Below, in pieces: positions 1-5,986 of a stretch of 6,208 nt of DNA (position 1 is the stretch's first letter; every line of letters begins with the position of its first letter). Where the stretch lies: assembly GCA_017613815.1 (NCBI GenBank), contig JAGADB010000080.1, forward strand, positions 1 through 6,208. The letters run 5' to 3'. The notes below the pieces were generated by a model. The model saw only the letters and a list, made by a program, of their open reading frames with translations. It had not been told where the DNA came from and ran no database searches. A program made the translations under genes and the position numbers. This DNA is from Clostridia bacterium (lineage in GTDB: Bacteria > Bacillota > Clostridia > Oscillospirales > CAG-382).

Positions 1-536
1 ATTCCGATATGGCAGAGCTGAATTACATTCGGATAAAGGGCTCGGGATACCGCAGATTTTCTCACAGGGATATTTTGGGCTCGCTGATTTCCTGCGGCAT
101 AAAGAAAGAAGCTTTAGGGGAGATTACAATTTCGGACGACGGATACTGTGCATATGCCGTGCTTTTGCAGAGCGTATGCAAAAGTGTTGAAATCGAGCTT
201 GAAAGGGTTGCGAACGATAAGGTTTCGGTAAAGGAAATCGAAAAAAAGGATTTTCCGGAGATTAAACGCGAATACGAGGATTTGTCGGTAACCGTGTCTT
301 CCGTAAGACTTGACGGAATAATATCCGCCGCCCTCAATCTTTCCAGAGAGAAGACGAAAAAACTCGTCTCATCGGGTTTTGTTTTTCTGAATTATTCGGA
401 ATGCCTGCAGCCGGACAGGGAAATGCACGAAAACGACGTGTTCTCGGTACGCGGCTACGGAAAATATATTCTGGAAGCAAATCTCGGCAAGACGGGAAAA
501 GGCAGAACGAGACTGATAATCAAGAAATACAAATGA
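1..536 (+). CDS. ylmH: YlmH-like S4-domain RNA-binding protein, 5'-truncated by window edge
   Basis: The reading frame is open to the left edge (codons from base 3, Ser-Asp before the first Met at 9). That Met is probably internal. YlmH proteins are about 250-260 residues, and the visible 177 correspond to roughly the last two-thirds. Counting from that Met, residues 19-39 (HRDILGSL...GIKKEALGEI) match the central YlmH block as I recall it from B. subtilis. Residues about 97-150 form the S4 RNA-binding domain: VSSVRLD, then LSREKTKKLVSSGFVFLN, ending with DVFSVRGYGKY. A basic tail follows (GKGRTRLIIKKYK). In the family, YlmH binds the ribosome/tRNA and can take part in ribosome-associated quality control; it lies in the division-gene cluster (sepF-ylmG-ylmH-divIVA). 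The gene ends at TGA 534-536. The next gene is ileS, with no intact divIVA between. Assignment to the YlmH family is fairly firm; the cellular role is inferred from the family. Confidence 0.88.
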   Translation, partial: SDMAELNYIRIKGSGYRRFSHRDILGSLISCGIKKEALGEITISDDGYCAYAVLLQSVCKSVEIELERVANDKVSVKEIEKKDFPEIKREYEDLSVTVSSVRLDGIISAALNLSREKTKKLVSSGFVFLNYSECLQPDREMHENDVFSVRGYGKYILEANLGKTGKGRTRLIIKKYK

Positions 537-556
537 ATTAACCGGGAAAGCAGGTG

Positions 557-588
557 AAAATGATTTCGCCGAAAAAGCAAATCATTTT
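557..588 (+). repeat. AT-rich inverted repeat after ylmH (possible weak terminator)
   Basis: Arms AAAATGATTT (557-566) and AAATCATTTT (579-588) are perfect 10-bp complements around a 12-nt loop. The repeat lies 20 nt after the ylmH stop. The right arm ends in five T residues (585-589), so it could act as a weak, possibly bidirectional, intrinsic terminator. The stem has only two G-C pairs and no long U-tract outside it, so termination is uncertain. It also buries the ATG at 560 of the short ORF described separately. Confidence 0.35.
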
Positions 589-625
589 TGAAAATGAATA
601 TACAGCAAAAAAAGGAAAAATTTGA
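560..625 (+). CDS. Doubtful 21-codon ORF between ylmH and ileS; possible decayed divIVA start or leader peptide
   Basis: ATG 560 opens a 21-codon frame ending at TGA 623-625. It is preceded by AGGTGA (552-557), which fits the anti-Shine-Dalgarno sequence, though slightly close to the ATG. The peptide begins MISPKKQIIF and continues ENEYTAKKGKI. Four of its 21 residues are Ile. The opening resembles the MI(S/T)P start of DivIVA proteins, and this is the slot where Bacillota often carry divIVA. If one A were dropped from the 7-A run at 607-613, the frame would continue as EKFDSEKVSK to a TAA at 645-647, vaguely like the GYDxxEVD block of DivIVA. The match is short and low-complexity and may be chance. 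Alternatives are a leader peptide or non-coding sequence. Confidence 0.2.
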   Translation: MISPKKQIIFENEYTAKKGKI

Positions 626-650
626 CAGCGAAAAGGTAAGTAAATAATTT
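622..650 (+). promoter_or_regulatory. Candidate sigma-A promoter for the ileS operon
   Basis: A perfect TTGACA -35 box lies at 622-627. With a 17-nt spacer the -10 box is TAATTT (645-650), which matches TATAAT at the most conserved positions (T1, A2, T6). No extended -10 TG is seen. Predicted transcription start is around 656-658, giving an 87-nt or so leader before ileS. The flanks are very AT-rich, as usual for promoters. It is the only good -35 box in the intergenic region. Confidence 0.5.
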
Positions 651-656
651 TAAAGT

Positions 657-684
657 ATCGTTAGGGAAATTTTTCTCTAACGAT
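657..684 (+). promoter_or_regulatory. 12-bp stem-loop in the ileS leader
   Basis: Arms ATCGTTAGGGAA (657-668) and TTCTCTAACGAT (673-684) form 12 pairs, 11 Watson-Crick and one G-U (665/676), around the loop ATTT. If the promoter at 622-650 is used, this hairpin is at the extreme 5' end of the mRNA, where such stems can protect a transcript from 5'-end decay. Alternatively it is a terminator for upstream transcription: the following bases (685-693, ATTTGTGTT) are U-rich but not a continuous U-tract. It has no T-box consensus and is too short to be one. The structure is well supported; its role is open. Confidence 0.55.
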
Positions 685-728
685 ATTTGTGTTAATAAAA
701 ATAGCAAATAAAAAGAGTTCATATAAAA

Positions 729-734
729 AAGGAG
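729..734 (+). promoter_or_regulatory. Shine-Dalgarno site of ileS
   Basis: AAGGAG sits 9 nt before ATG 744 and fixes the ileS start. A frame opening at GTG 689 in another phase lacks such a site. Confidence 0.8.
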
Positions 735-743
735 TCAACTTAA

Positions 744-3563
744 ATGGCAAAAGACTATGCAAAGACTTTGAATTTGCCCAAGACCGAGTTTTCCATGAGA
801 GCAAATCTCCCTCAGAGAGAGCCTGCTACGGAAGAAAAATGGGAATACGAAGATATCTACGGCAAAATGCTTGAAAAAAATAACGGAAAAGAGAGCTTTG
901 TACTTCATGACGGCCCTCCGTTCTCAAACGGAAATATCCATATGGGTACCGCGCTGAATAAGGTTCTTAAAGACTTTATCGTTAAAAGCAAATCCATGTC
1001 CGGTTATTACACGCCGTATATTCCCGGCTGGGATAACCACGGTATGCCTATTGAAAGCGCTATAATCAAGCAGAATAAGCTCGACAGAAAGAAAATGAGC
1101 ATTTCCGAATTCAGAAGCGCATGCCACGAATTTGCAAATAATTTTGTCAAGATACAGATGACTTCATTTAAGAGACTCGGCGTTCTCGGAAGCTGGGACA
1201 AGCCGTACCTTACGATGAGTCCGGAATTTGAAGCCGAAGAAATCAAGGTTTTCGGCGAGATGTATAAAAAGGGCTATATCTATAAGGGCTTAAAGCCGGT
1301 ATATTGGTGCCCCACGGACGAAACGGCGCTTGCCGAAGCGGAAATCGAGTATTCGCAGGATAGCTGTAAGTCCGTATACGTGAAATTCAAAGTTCACGAC
1401 GACAAGGGAATGCTTGCTGACGCTTGCGACCTCGATAAGACGTATTTTATAATTTGGACGACGACAATCTGGACGCTTCCCGGCAACGTTGCGATAGCAA
1501 TTCACCCGAGAGAAAAATATGTGCTCATAAAGGCGGATAACGGCGAATATTACGTTCTCGCCGAAGCGCTCTGCGAAAAGACCATGAAAATGGGTGGAGT
1601 TGAAAATTATGAGATTTTAAAGACGTTTTCGGGCGCGGAACTCGAATTTCTCACGGCATACCATCCTTTTCTTGACAGAGACAGCGTAATAGTAAACGCC
1701 GAATACGTTACCATGGAAAGCGGTACCGGATGCGTTCATACGGCTCCCGGATACGGCGCGGACGACTACGTTACGGGTATGAGATATAAGTTTGAAACGG
1801 TCGTTACCGTTGACGATAAGGGCTTCCATAACGAAAAGGCGGGCAAATACGCGGGACTCAAATACGACGCGTCAAACGACGCCATTTTCGACGATATGAA
1901 GGCGTCGGGCGCACTCTTTGCATACGAGGACATAGTTCACCAGTACCCGCACTGCTGGAGATGTAAAAATCCGATTATTTTCAGAGCAACGCCTCAGTGG
2001 TTCTGCTCTGTCGACGCGTTCAAGGACGAAGCGGTAAAGGCGAGCGACAACGTAGATTGGATACCCGAATGGGGAGCATCAAGAATGGTTTCCATGATAA
2101 AGGAAGGAGCCGACTGGTGTATTTCCCGTCAGCGCCATTGGGGACTTCCCATACCCGTGTTCTATTGCTCGGACTGCAAAAAGCCCGTCTGCACGGACGA
2201 AACAATTGAAAAAATCTCGAAAATATTCGGCGAAAAGGGCTCTAACGCCTGGTTCGATATGAGCGCGGAAGAACTCATTCCCGAAAACTTCGTGTGCCCC
2301 GAATGCGGCGGCAGACACTTCACAAAAGAAACCGATACCCTCGACGGCTGGTTCGACTCCGGTTCGTCTCACAGAGCGGTAATTAAAGATATCAAGTGGC
2401 CGTGCGACCTCTATTTAGAAGGCGCGGACCAGTACAGAGGCTGGTTCCAGTCATCGCTGCTTACGGCGGTCGGAACGACGGGAGTAAGCGCGCCCTATAA
2501 GCAGGTTCTCACTCACGGCTGGGTTGTTGACGGAGAAGGCAAGGCAATGCATAAATCTCTCGGCAACTCCGTTTATCCCGAAGACGTCGTAAAGGTTTAC
2601 GGCGCAGACCTCTTGAGACTTTGGGTTGCTTCAAGCGACTATACTGTTGACGTAAGAGTATCCGACGATATTTTCAAGCAGCTCGCCGAAATTTACAGAA
2701 AAATCAGAAACACGACGAGAATACTGCTTGCAAACCTCGGAACTCCCGAGGAGGACTTCAATCCCGACACGGATATGATAGCTTTTGAAGACCTCGAAAA
2801 CATAGATAAATGGATCGTTTCACGCTTTAACTCGCTTGTTGCCAGAGTTAAAAAGGCGTATAACACCTACGAATTCCATTTGATTTACCACGACGTGCAT
2901 AATTTCTGCGCGATAGACCTGTCGAAACTGTATATCGATATCACGAAAGACAGAGTTTACGTCGAGAGCAAAAAATCCAAGGCGAGAAGAAGCGCGCAGA
3001 CGGCTATGTACTATATACTTTCGGGCTTTACGAGACTTATAGCGCCGATACTTTCGTTTACGGCGGAAGAAATCTGGCAGTTTATGTCCCACGCAAAGAA
3101 CGAAAACAAGGAAAGCGTTTTCCTTAACGATTTGCCCGAATATGACGAAAAACTCACTTTCCCCGAAGTAACCGCAAAATACGATAAACTGTTTGACATA
3201 AGAGACGACGTAATGAAGGCGCTTGAAGTAGCAAGAGCCGACAAACTGATAGGAAAATCTCTTGACGCGGAAGTGGTAATCTACGTAAAAGAGGGTTCCG
3301 ACGAGCAAAAACTGTTTGAATCCTTCGGAAAAGAACTTTCCGACCTGTTTATCTGTTCCGGCGCCGTAATATCCACGGAAGCGCCGTGCGAAGACGCATT
3401 TACGGATACCATTTCGGGAATTGCCGTAAAGGTAAGACTTGCTACGGGCGAAAAGTGCGACAGATGCTGGTATATAAGAAAAGATGCAGGGGAAGACGGC
3501 GAAGGCGGACATATCTGCTCGAGATGCGCAAATATTCTCAGCGTGGATTTTCCTGAAATATAA
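744..3563 (+). CDS. ileS: Isoleucyl-tRNA synthetase (bacterial type, C-terminal zinc finger)
   Basis: This cytoplasmic class I enzyme charges tRNA-Ile with isoleucine (EC 6.1.1.5). At 939 residues it is full length for the bacterial type. Domains in order: Rossmann fold with GPPFSNGNIHMGT (residues 58-69, HIGH-type motif); CP1 editing domain with the Thr-rich WTTTIWTLPGN (238-248) and GTGCVHTAPGYGADDY (327-342), which clears mischarged valine; HCWRC (403-407) and a Cys-pair insertion (C475/C478 and C518/C521) that may bind zinc; DGWFDSGSS (534-542); KAMHKSLGN (600-608, KMSKS-type loop); anticodon-binding helical domain from about 690; C-terminal zinc finger C905/C908/C925/C928. The HIGH motif reads HMGT and the KMSKS loop reads AMHKS. 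I believe such variants occur in clostridial IleRS. It is the first gene of a likely operon, 12 nt before lspA. No T-box leader is visible. Confidence 0.98.
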   Translation: MAKDYAKTLNLPKTEFSMRANLPQREPATEEKWEYEDIYGKMLEKNNGKESFVLHDGPPFSNGNIHMGTALNKVLKDFIVKSKSMSGYYTPYIPGWDNHGMPIESAIIKQNKLDRKKMSISEFRSACHEFANNFVKIQMTSFKRLGVLGSWDKPYLTMSPEFEAEEIKVFGEMYKKGYIYKGLKPVYWCPTDETALAEAEIEYSQDSCKSVYVKFKVHDDKGMLADACDLDKTYFIIWTTTIWTLPGNVAIAIHPREKYVLIKADNGEYYVLAEALCEKTMKMGGVENYEILKTFSGAELEFLTAYHPFLDRDSVIVNAEYVTMESGTGCVHTAPGYGADDYVTGMRYKFETVVTVDDKGFHNEKAGKYAGLKYDASNDAIFDDMKASGALFAYEDIVHQYPHCWRCKNPIIFRATPQWFCSVDAFKDEAVKASDNVDWIPEWGASRMVSMIKEGADWCISRQRHWGLPIPVFYCSDCKKPVCTDETIEKISKIFGEKGSNAWFDMSAEELIPENFVCPECGGRHFTKETDTLDGWFDSGSSHRAVIKDIKWPCDLYLEGADQYRGWFQSSLLTAVGTTGVSAPYKQVLTHGWVVDGEGKAMHKSLGNSVYPEDVVKVYGADLLRLWVASSDYTVDVRVSDDIFKQLAEIYRKIRNTTRILLANLGTPEEDFNPDTDMIAFEDLENIDKWIVSRFNSLVARVKKAYNTYEFHLIYHDVHNFCAIDLSKLYIDITKDRVYVESKKSKARRSAQTAMYYILSGFTRLIAPILSFTAEEIWQFMSHAKNENKESVFLNDLPEYDEKLTFPEVTAKYDKLFDIRDDVMKALEVARADKLIGKSLDAEVVIYVKEGSDEQKLFESFGKELSDLFICSGAVISTEAPCEDAFTDTISGIAVKVRLATGEKCDRCWYIRKDAGEDGEGGHICSRCANILSVDFPEI

Positions 3564-3575
3564 GAGTAGTTAAAA

Positions 3576-4103
3576 ATGATTTTAACGTTTGCAATCGCGG
3601 CCGCGGTGTTCGTGCTGGATATAATAACAAAGTACGCTGTGGCGGAAAATATCGAACTGTATAAGGCAATAGATATAATTCCGGGCGTGCTGAAGCTTAC
3701 AAATATTCCGAACGACGGCATAGCGTTTGGAATGCTCGATAACGCAAGATGGCTGTTTATGCTGGTTACCGTAATATTCGTAATTGCGCTGACGGCGTTT
3801 GCGGTTTTTGCGAAGAATTATCATAAAGCAGTGTACGTCTGTGCGGGACTTATTCTCGGCGGAGGGCTCGGAAACCTTGTTGACAGGATTTTCACGCTCG
3901 GAAAATACGACCTCCCGAAAAACGTAGTCGATTTTATCGATTTCTGCGCGTTTTCGGTGTGGAAATGGTCGTTTAACGCCGCCGATGCGTCGGTCTGCAT
4001 TGGAGTTGCACTGTTTATAGTATATGCCCTGTTCTTTGATAAAAAAGCCGGCCAAAAAGGATATAAAACGGTTCTGGCAGAGAAGAAAAACGACGGAAAA
4101 TGA
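3576..4103 (+). CDS. lspA: Lipoprotein signal peptidase (signal peptidase II)
   Basis: An integral membrane aspartyl protease that removes signal peptides from diacylglyceryl-modified prolipoproteins (EC 3.4.23.36). Its 175 residues are slightly long for the family. Four hydrophobic segments are visible: about 2-22, 58-79, 85-106 and 136-154. Conserved LspA features are D15 in LDIITKYAV, N46 in NDGIAFG, GNLVDRI (99-105), VVDFIDF (117-123) and FNAAD (133-137). By comparison with characterised LspA, the catalytic pair is D119 and D137. A Lys-rich cytoplasmic tail (156-175) ends the protein. The start lies 12 nt after ileS with only a weak AAGAG (3562-3566) as ribosome site, so translation may be coupled to ileS. 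The ATG is just 14 codons before D15, as expected for the first membrane helix. Its stop overlaps the next start as ATGA. Confidence 0.96.
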   Translation: MILTFAIAAAVFVLDIITKYAVAENIELYKAIDIIPGVLKLTNIPNDGIAFGMLDNARWLFMLVTVIFVIALTAFAVFAKNYHKAVYVCAGLILGGGLGNLVDRIFTLGKYDLPKNVVDFIDFCAFSVWKWSFNAADASVCIGVALFIVYALFFDKKAGQKGYKTVLAEKKNDGK

Positions 4104-5104
4104 GCGAAAAGTATTTGAAAACGGATAATAACGCCGAAAAAACGGAATATTTTCCCGAAGATAATTCCGACGACCTTGCATGTACGTATAGTTTTACGTA
4201 TGAAGAGCTCGATGGAATGCGGCTTGACGCGGCGGTTTCCGCATACGGCGAAATAACGCGCTCGTCGGCGGAAAACCTCATTGAAGCGGGAAACGTCTCG
4301 GTAAACGGAAGATATGACGTCAAAAAGAGCTTAAAGCTTAAAGCGGGGGATACCGTATGCGTTACCGAGCCGAAAGCGGTCGAGTGCAGCGCGATACCGC
4401 AGGACATTCCGATAGAAATTGTTTACGAAGACGACGATATCGCGGTTGTGAATAAGCCGAGAGGCATGGTGGTTCATCCCGCCCCGGGAAATCCCGACGG
4501 AACGCTCGTAAATGCCCTTATGTATAAAATGCAGGGGCGGCTTTCGACAATAAACGGCGTGATAAGACCTGGAATCGTGCACAGAATCGATAAAGATACG
4601 AGCGGTCTGCTCGTCGTTGCGAAAAATGACGAATCGCACGTCTTTCTTGCGGAAAAGATTAAAAATCACGATTTTATGCGCGTTTATAACGGCATAGTGA
4701 TAGGCTCCTTCAAAGAGCCGTGCGGAATAATAGACCTCCCGATAGGCAGAAACCCCGATAACCGCAAAAAAATGGCGGTAACTTCTAAAAATTCAAAGGA
4801 AGCCGTAACGAACTATAAAACGCTTGAAACCTTCAAGGGATTTTCGCTTTGCGAATTTACTCTTGAAACGGGAAGAACGCATCAGATACGCGTTCACGCG
4901 TCATATACGGGACACCCTGTTCTCGGAGACTTACTTTATTCGCCGAATATGGGAAAAAACAAATTCGGACTTTCGGGACAGTGCCTGCATGCGAAAAAAA
5001 TAGGCATAGAACACCCGAAAACGCATAAATATATGGAATTTGACAGTCCGCTGCCGGACTATTTCGAAAAAGTGCTTGACAGACTGAGAAAAGAAAATAA
5101 TTGA
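4100..5104 (+). CDS. rluD: RluA/RluD-family 23S rRNA pseudouridine synthase
   Basis: Isomerises uridines to pseudouridine in RNA, most likely in large-subunit rRNA. At 334 residues it fits the RluD/YlyB type. An N-terminal S4 domain spans about residues 38-90 (MRLDAAVS..., SSAENLIEAGNVSVNG, KLKAGDTV). The catalytic domain contains DDDIAVVNKPRGMVVHPAPG (111-130), HRIDKDTSGLLVVAKN (161-176, catalytic Asp D164 by family), GRTHQIRVH (258-266) and HPVLGDLLY (272-280). The start at 4100 overlaps the lspA stop by 4 nt (ATGA), typical of translational coupling; the next Met is residue 40, inside the S4 domain, so it is not a likely start. Residues 1-30 are polar and acidic and precede the usual S4 start; they look disordered. 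The gene matches the position of B. subtilis ylyB. Exact target uridines cannot be read from sequence. Confidence 0.95.
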   Translation: MSEKYLKTDNNAEKTEYFPEDNSDDLACTYSFTYEELDGMRLDAAVSAYGEITRSSAENLIEAGNVSVNGRYDVKKSLKLKAGDTVCVTEPKAVECSAIPQDIPIEIVYEDDDIAVVNKPRGMVVHPAPGNPDGTLVNALMYKMQGRLSTINGVIRPGIVHRIDKDTSGLLVVAKNDESHVFLAEKIKNHDFMRVYNGIVIGSFKEPCGIIDLPIGRNPDNRKKMAVTSKNSKEAVTNYKTLETFKGFSLCEFTLETGRTHQIRVHASYTGHPVLGDLLYSPNMGKNKFGLSGQCLHAKKIGIEHPKTHKYMEFDSPLPDYFEKVLDRLRKENN

Positions 5105-5114
5105 TATATACTTG

Positions 5115-5120
5115 AAAGGA
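5115..5120 (+). promoter_or_regulatory. Shine-Dalgarno site of the transketolase N-terminal subunit
   Basis: AAAGGA lies 11 nt before ATG 5132, within the 27-nt gap after rluD. No hairpin or promoter is visible in this gap, so transcription probably reads through from rluD. Confidence 0.65.
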
Positions 5121-5131
5121 TTGGTTTTTGC

Positions 5132-5968
5132 ATGGATAAGACTAAACTGAAAAAAGCGGCGCTTGAAATCAGAAAAGGAATCGTAACGGAAGTTTTCAGC
5201 GCAAGCTCGGGACACCCGGGCGGCTCTCTTAGTATTGCCGACTTGCTTGCGTATCTGTATTTTGAGGAAATGAACGTGAACCCCGATAATCCCGACGACC
5301 CCGACAGAGACAGATTTGTGCTCTCAAAGGGACACGCGGCTCCCGCACTGTACGCAACGCTCGCAAACAGAGGATATTTTCCGGTTGAAATGTTAAAGTC
5401 TTTCAGAAATAAAGACAGCGTTTTGCAGGGACATCCCGATATGAAGCATATACCCGGCGTCGATATGTCGTCAGGCTCGCTCGGACAGGGAATATCCGCC
5501 GCATGCGGAATGGCGCTCTCGGCAAAGATTTCCGAAAAGAAATACCGCGTATGGGCGATTTTGGGCGACGGAGAATGCGAAGAAGGACAGGTTTGGGAAG
5601 CGGCAATGTTTGCGGCTCACTACGGACTCAATAATCTCTGCGCGTTCGTCGATTTCAACGGACTTCAGATAGACGGACCGATTGCCGAGGTTATGAACCC
5701 GGCACCGATTGATGAAAAATTCAAGGCATTCGGCTGGAACGTTCTCGTAATCGACGGAAACGATTTCGACCAGATAGATATGGCGGTAAAGAACGCAAAG
5801 GCGTCAATGAAACCGACGGCTGTAATATGTAAGACGGTAAAGGGCAAGGGCGTATCTTATATGGAAAACCAGTGCGGCTGGCACGGAAAAGCGCCTAACG
5901 CCGAACAGTACGAACAGGCAATGAAAGAGCTTGAAGCAGCGGAAATCGCTGAAAAAGCAAACGTTTGA
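5132..5968 (+). CDS. tkt: Transketolase, N-terminal (ThDP pyrophosphate-binding) subunit
   Basis: First half of a split transketolase (EC 2.2.1.1), which moves two-carbon ketol units between sugar phosphates in the non-oxidative pentose phosphate pathway. Its 278 residues cover only the pyrophosphate-binding domain of the roughly 660-residue one-chain enzyme, and it ends in a proper stop, so this is the split form and not a truncation. Visible motifs: SGHPGGSLS (26-34, H27), LSKGHAAPALY (64-74, H68), GHP (100-102, H101), SGSLGQG (114-120), the ThDP/Mg motif from GDGECEEGQ (145-153) to VDFNGLQIDG (173-182, Asn at N176), KTVKGKGVSYMEN (234-246) and WHGKAPN (250-256, H251). The C-terminal tail (257-278) is a short Glu/Ala helix. 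The partner subunit starts 18 nt downstream. Confidence 0.96.
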   Translation: MDKTKLKKAALEIRKGIVTEVFSASSGHPGGSLSIADLLAYLYFEEMNVNPDNPDDPDRDRFVLSKGHAAPALYATLANRGYFPVEMLKSFRNKDSVLQGHPDMKHIPGVDMSSGSLGQGISAACGMALSAKISEKKYRVWAILGDGECEEGQVWEAAMFAAHYGLNNLCAFVDFNGLQIDGPIAEVMNPAPIDEKFKAFGWNVLVIDGNDFDQIDMAVKNAKASMKPTAVICKTVKGKGVSYMENQCGWHGKAPNAEQYEQAMKELEAAEIAEKANV

Positions 5969-5986
5969 GAAGGGCGGGTGTAATAA

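Noticed and set aside
594..647. 17-codon ORF starting at ATG 594
   Set aside because: No ribosome site and very Lys/Gln-rich; considered only as the possible shifted continuation of the 560 frame, not as a gene of its own.
689..874. GTG-started frame overlapping the ileS start
   Set aside because: It runs out of phase into the conserved ileS N-terminus and has no Shine-Dalgarno site; AAGGAG at 729-734 serves ileS.
1997..2209. 70-codon plus-strand frame inside ileS
   Set aside because: Out-of-frame shadow of conserved IleRS coding sequence, with basic low-information translation.
2820..3512. 230-codon open frame on the minus strand inside ileS
   Set aside because: It lies wholly antisense to the conserved anticodon-binding and zinc-finger regions of ileS. 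Its product has no recognisable motif and is rich in Phe/Arg/Tyr, as expected for a shadow frame.
3582..4181. 199-codon minus-strand open frame opposite lspA
   Set aside because: It is antisense to a clear LspA with its catalytic residues. The implied protein is Arg/Tyr/Phe-rich with no family features and no good ribosome site.
5105..5131. Possible terminator or promoter between rluD and transketolase
   Set aside because: The 27-nt gap holds only a ribosome site; there is no inverted repeat with a T-tract and no -35/-10 pair.
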